This document shows positions 61,212 through 64,000 of a stretch of DNA of 64,000 nt, in pieces. Each line of letters opens with the position of its first letter. Position 1 is the stretch's first letter. This DNA is from Salarias fasciatus (Eukaryota; Chordata; Actinopteri; Blenniiformes; Blenniidae). The position numbers were made by a program, and so were the translations under genes. The stretch covers positions 17,125,677 through 17,189,676 of the forward strand of contig NC_043758.1 of NCBI RefSeq assembly GCF_902148845.1, given 5' to 3'. The notes beneath the pieces are model-generated. The model was given only the letters and a program-made list of their open reading frames with translations. It was not told the DNA's origin and did not search any database.

Positions 61212-62751
61212 CTGAAAGAAAATTAAAGAGAAAACAAAATGTTAACCAAAGCAGCGAGCAACATGAACATAGAAAGAAATGGGAAAGAGAGAGAGAGATA
61301 AATAAGATGATGAAGACTCAAAAGCAGAGAGAAAAACCACCAGAAGGACCAACTTTGAAAAAGTTGCATCCCAAATAAATTCAACTCTCCATCTTAGTGA
61401 TGCATAACAAGCTTGACTGATATCTTCTGAAACCGCTGTCCTCATTATCTCTCTACGTCTTTGTGGAGCCGCACGGCGTGACTGATTTTGCAGAATCTGC
61501 TCTTTCATCTGGATCGCATTGGGGTTGGGGCGGTCAAGCTCACGTTGCCGGGATAACCTCACGCCCCGTCTGGTGGTCATGTGACCACTGCGGACCGCAG
61601 AGACTCGTGTGAGGTTATTGCGCTGGGGCGTGGGGAGGGCAGGAGCCGGGATGATGGCACAGAAAGAGCCGGTGATGTAATCAACTAGTGTCTGCATGTG
61701 GATGTGCAAAAAAAAAAAAAAAAAAGCAGATTGCACAGCATCATGAGGAAACTGTTTCATCCTCTGAGTATTTCACCGTCTGTCCTATTTTCTTTTGTTC
61801 TTTAGCCTCTGTCTATTTAACTTTGACACGAATAAGCCTTTAAACAAAGCTATATTGATCCTACATGCTCTGCCTGCGCAAAGAAAAGTAGGATGAGAAG
61901 CAGGGAATCAGACGGATGAAGAGATGGGAGAGGCGACGCACTAAAACGTGACACCAGTCTACAGAGCGCTTGCTTGGATGCCAACAGGCGGGGAGATGGA
62001 GTCTGACAAAGAGGTAGAAATCTGTCATGTGAGGACAGAATCTGCTCGTATCAAGGTCTCGTTCTGGAACTGTGGATATCTCAATACCTCCGCTGCAGGG
62101 CTATTAAAGTCTCCAGAATAGCATATAAAAGGTATCACAGAAGATATAATGTTAGAGCTCTGTGTGCAGAGGAAGAGGGAGACACCACGGAGTTTACATG
62201 ATAACTTGACAATATTGAATTTACTCTGGAATTTTTTTTTTTTTTTTTGCTAAAATGAGGAACTTTTTCATTATCTCTTCAAAAGAAATGTGTGCATGAG
62301 TGTATCATTTTGCTTTTGTCAACTTTTAAAGACGAAAAACTATTACATGTCATGTTTTGACATTTAAATGCAGCGTACAAAAGCCAGCAAAAATACAAAT
62401 ATTGGAAAAAGTACATTATGGGGAATTGGCTTCATATCATGGGAGGAGTAAAGGGAGGTTAAGGGCAACAGAGGGGGGAACCAAGGGAGGTCAGTGGGGT
62501 TGCTTTGGAGCTGTTGGTTGTAAGAAATATCTGCCTTCTGACAGTTTTTGGTACAGATGGGGCTTGTGAGTTTTGAGTGTGCACGGGGGGTTGGGAGGGT
62601 GTAGGTGGGCTGGGTGGGCAAGTCGAAGCATTCCAAATGGGGCTGGAACATTTCCACAGAGCAGCTCACAAGACAGGAGGTTGTTGCAGGGCGGGGGAAA
62701 GGTGGGCACAGAAATACTGGGAGGAACAGAAAAAAAAATAGTAATGCTTAC
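61212..62751. other. gramd1b intron
   Basis: Carries a 172-codon sense-strand open frame (61242-61760) of unknown meaning and A/T runs. No recognised gene or element. Confidence 0.45.
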
Positions 62752-62772
62752 TTTGGAAAGTCGCTTGTGAGA
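62752..62772 (-). CDS. gramd1b: Candidate 21-nt cassette exon of gramd1b (SHKRLSK)
   Basis: A T/C-rich tract and GCATGCTAG precede TCT CAC AAG CGA CTT TCC AAA, followed by GTAAGC. Phase 0 on both sides. Joined to the next exon it gives SHKRLSK-KSQSWYN, which continues the Ser/Lys-rich style of the GRAMD1B N-terminal region (human ...SKKSQSWYN). Confidence 0.65.
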
Positions 62773-64000
62773 CTAGCATGCAATCAGGAGAAGAACAAAG
62801 AAAAATCAGATAGAAAAACAAAACGACAAAGTAAAAGAAAAAAAAAGAAGAAAGAAAATCAACTGCAAGGAAGAAACAGCTGAAAGTACAAACAGAAGAG
62901 CTGAACAGTCATTATCAGATGGCAACACGTTATCAATATGGCATGTAGCAGCGACGGCGGCAGCAGCAGCAGCAGAGAGAGAAGACGTGCACGCTGTGGT
63001 GTGGAGAAACCAAAGAAATGATTCCAGAGACACAAAACAAAGTGGTTTCAGAAGAGGCAGATGAGGACAGGATGAGGAGGTAAATAACGAGGGGGTGGTG
63101 TGGTGGCATCTCTGATGTTTTTTCAATGCTTCTCCTGCAAGATAACCTGACATCTACCACGCCAGGTCATCTTGACCGTCAGATTATTCCACCTGCTGCG
63201 CCTCACTGAAAGCTCTCTGGCACCTCCTGCAGGGGAGCGCCACCTCACGTTTTAAAAACAACGGACGGAGGCCAGATGAAGCCAGGGCTTTTGTGTCTCT
63301 TCATTTCCAGGCACAGTTTTTGTTGTTCTGGCTATCGCTGCATGCAGTCGTAAGATACACACAGACAGGCAGGAGGTATTCATGGGAATGATCTTCACTG
63401 GAAATGCTTTTTTTTGTACTTTGTTGACAAGGGATTTTAAACATGGCTTCAGCCCGTACTACAGGCACTTGTTTGACAAATCTCGCAGCTGCCCTTTTGT
63501 TGATGCACTACAGAGCTATGAGACACAAATGGGGTTCCCCAGTTGAGTCATAACAACTTAAAAGTCTAAACCTTTCTTAAAATGGAGAAAACAAATTTTA
63601 GTATGAGTCCCAAAGACTAAATTAATATTAATTTCTATGTTTCTGTTTCCAAAGACATCTTTAATTTCCCAAATCAGCCTGTGGTTGTGTGTGCGAGTGT
63701 GTGAGGCTGTATGTAATGAGTTGGCGGTCAGTTCAGGGTGAAATCTGCCTTTGCACCGTCAGGTCCAGCCCTCTTCCATCATGATTTGGATAAAGCACGA
63801 CAAGAAGATGGATAGAAACTGTCATCTTAACTCAATTTTTAAGCTTTCTGAATTCATCTCTTAAAAAAGAGCAGAAGCAAAATCAGCCTAACTTTAAGTA
63901 AACATGCTTAACATGTACAGGGGACTGTTACTTCTTTATTACAGCAGTGCAATCCAACTCTCTAGTGCACAACTGCAGTTTCTGTCAATCGATTGTACGA
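62773..64000. other. gramd1b intron at the right window edge
   Basis: I looked for the canonical N-terminal exon (MVEKGSD-like) on the minus strand and did not find it, so the main first exons should lie beyond 64000. No other feature was recognised. Confidence 0.4.

Overview
The window is a vertebrate nuclear segment, most likely from a ray-finned (teleost) fish. The evidence is small-intron genes with vertebrate exon phases, a short cytosolic-type PGRP of the teleost pglyrp5 kind, a divergent second-type FoxG1 gene, dense CA/GT and GA microsatellites, and fish-type interspersed repeats. No prokaryotic, organellar or viral segment was recognised.

Layout, left to right. A single-exon FoxG1-family forkhead gene runs off the left edge on the minus strand. 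It is followed by a 520-bp TTAA-flanked inverted-repeat element, a four-exon peptidoglycan recognition protein gene (pglyrp5-like, minus) and the six-exon RNA polymerase II subunit gene polr2i (minus). About 9.5-18.9 kb is repeat-rich: a retroposed SINE-like repeat with a target duplication, microsatellites, and a 950-bp TTAA-type element with a second inverted-repeat element nested in it. Then come an LBH-domain gene (plus), a composite repeat, and the C5a receptor gene c5ar1 (plus, one coding exon behind a non-coding exon).

The right half holds two minus-strand genes. One is dact3 (Dapper/DACT family, four coding exons, 658 codons, C-terminal MTTV PDZ ligand). The other is gramd1b (Aster-B, ER-plasma-membrane sterol transfer). 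A complete 716-codon reading frame of gramd1b in 17 exons can be assembled from an internal first exon. Three tiny phase-0 exons further upstream show that the gene continues beyond the right edge. Human relatives of these genes sit on different chromosomes (from memory: DACT3, C5AR1, PGLYRP1 and POLR2I on 19q; GRAMD1B on 11q; LBH on 2p; FOXG1 on 14q), so only part of the order looks like conserved synteny.

The genes do not form one pathway. Two (pglyrp5-like, c5ar1) belong to innate immunity, three (foxg1-like, dact3, LBH-like) to developmental regulation, and two (polr2i, gramd1b) to general cell functions. The least ordinary signals are in gramd1b: a 12-nt microexon that completes the membrane anchor, a string of 21/24/21-nt candidate cassette exons, and a tryptophan-rich alternative N-terminus.
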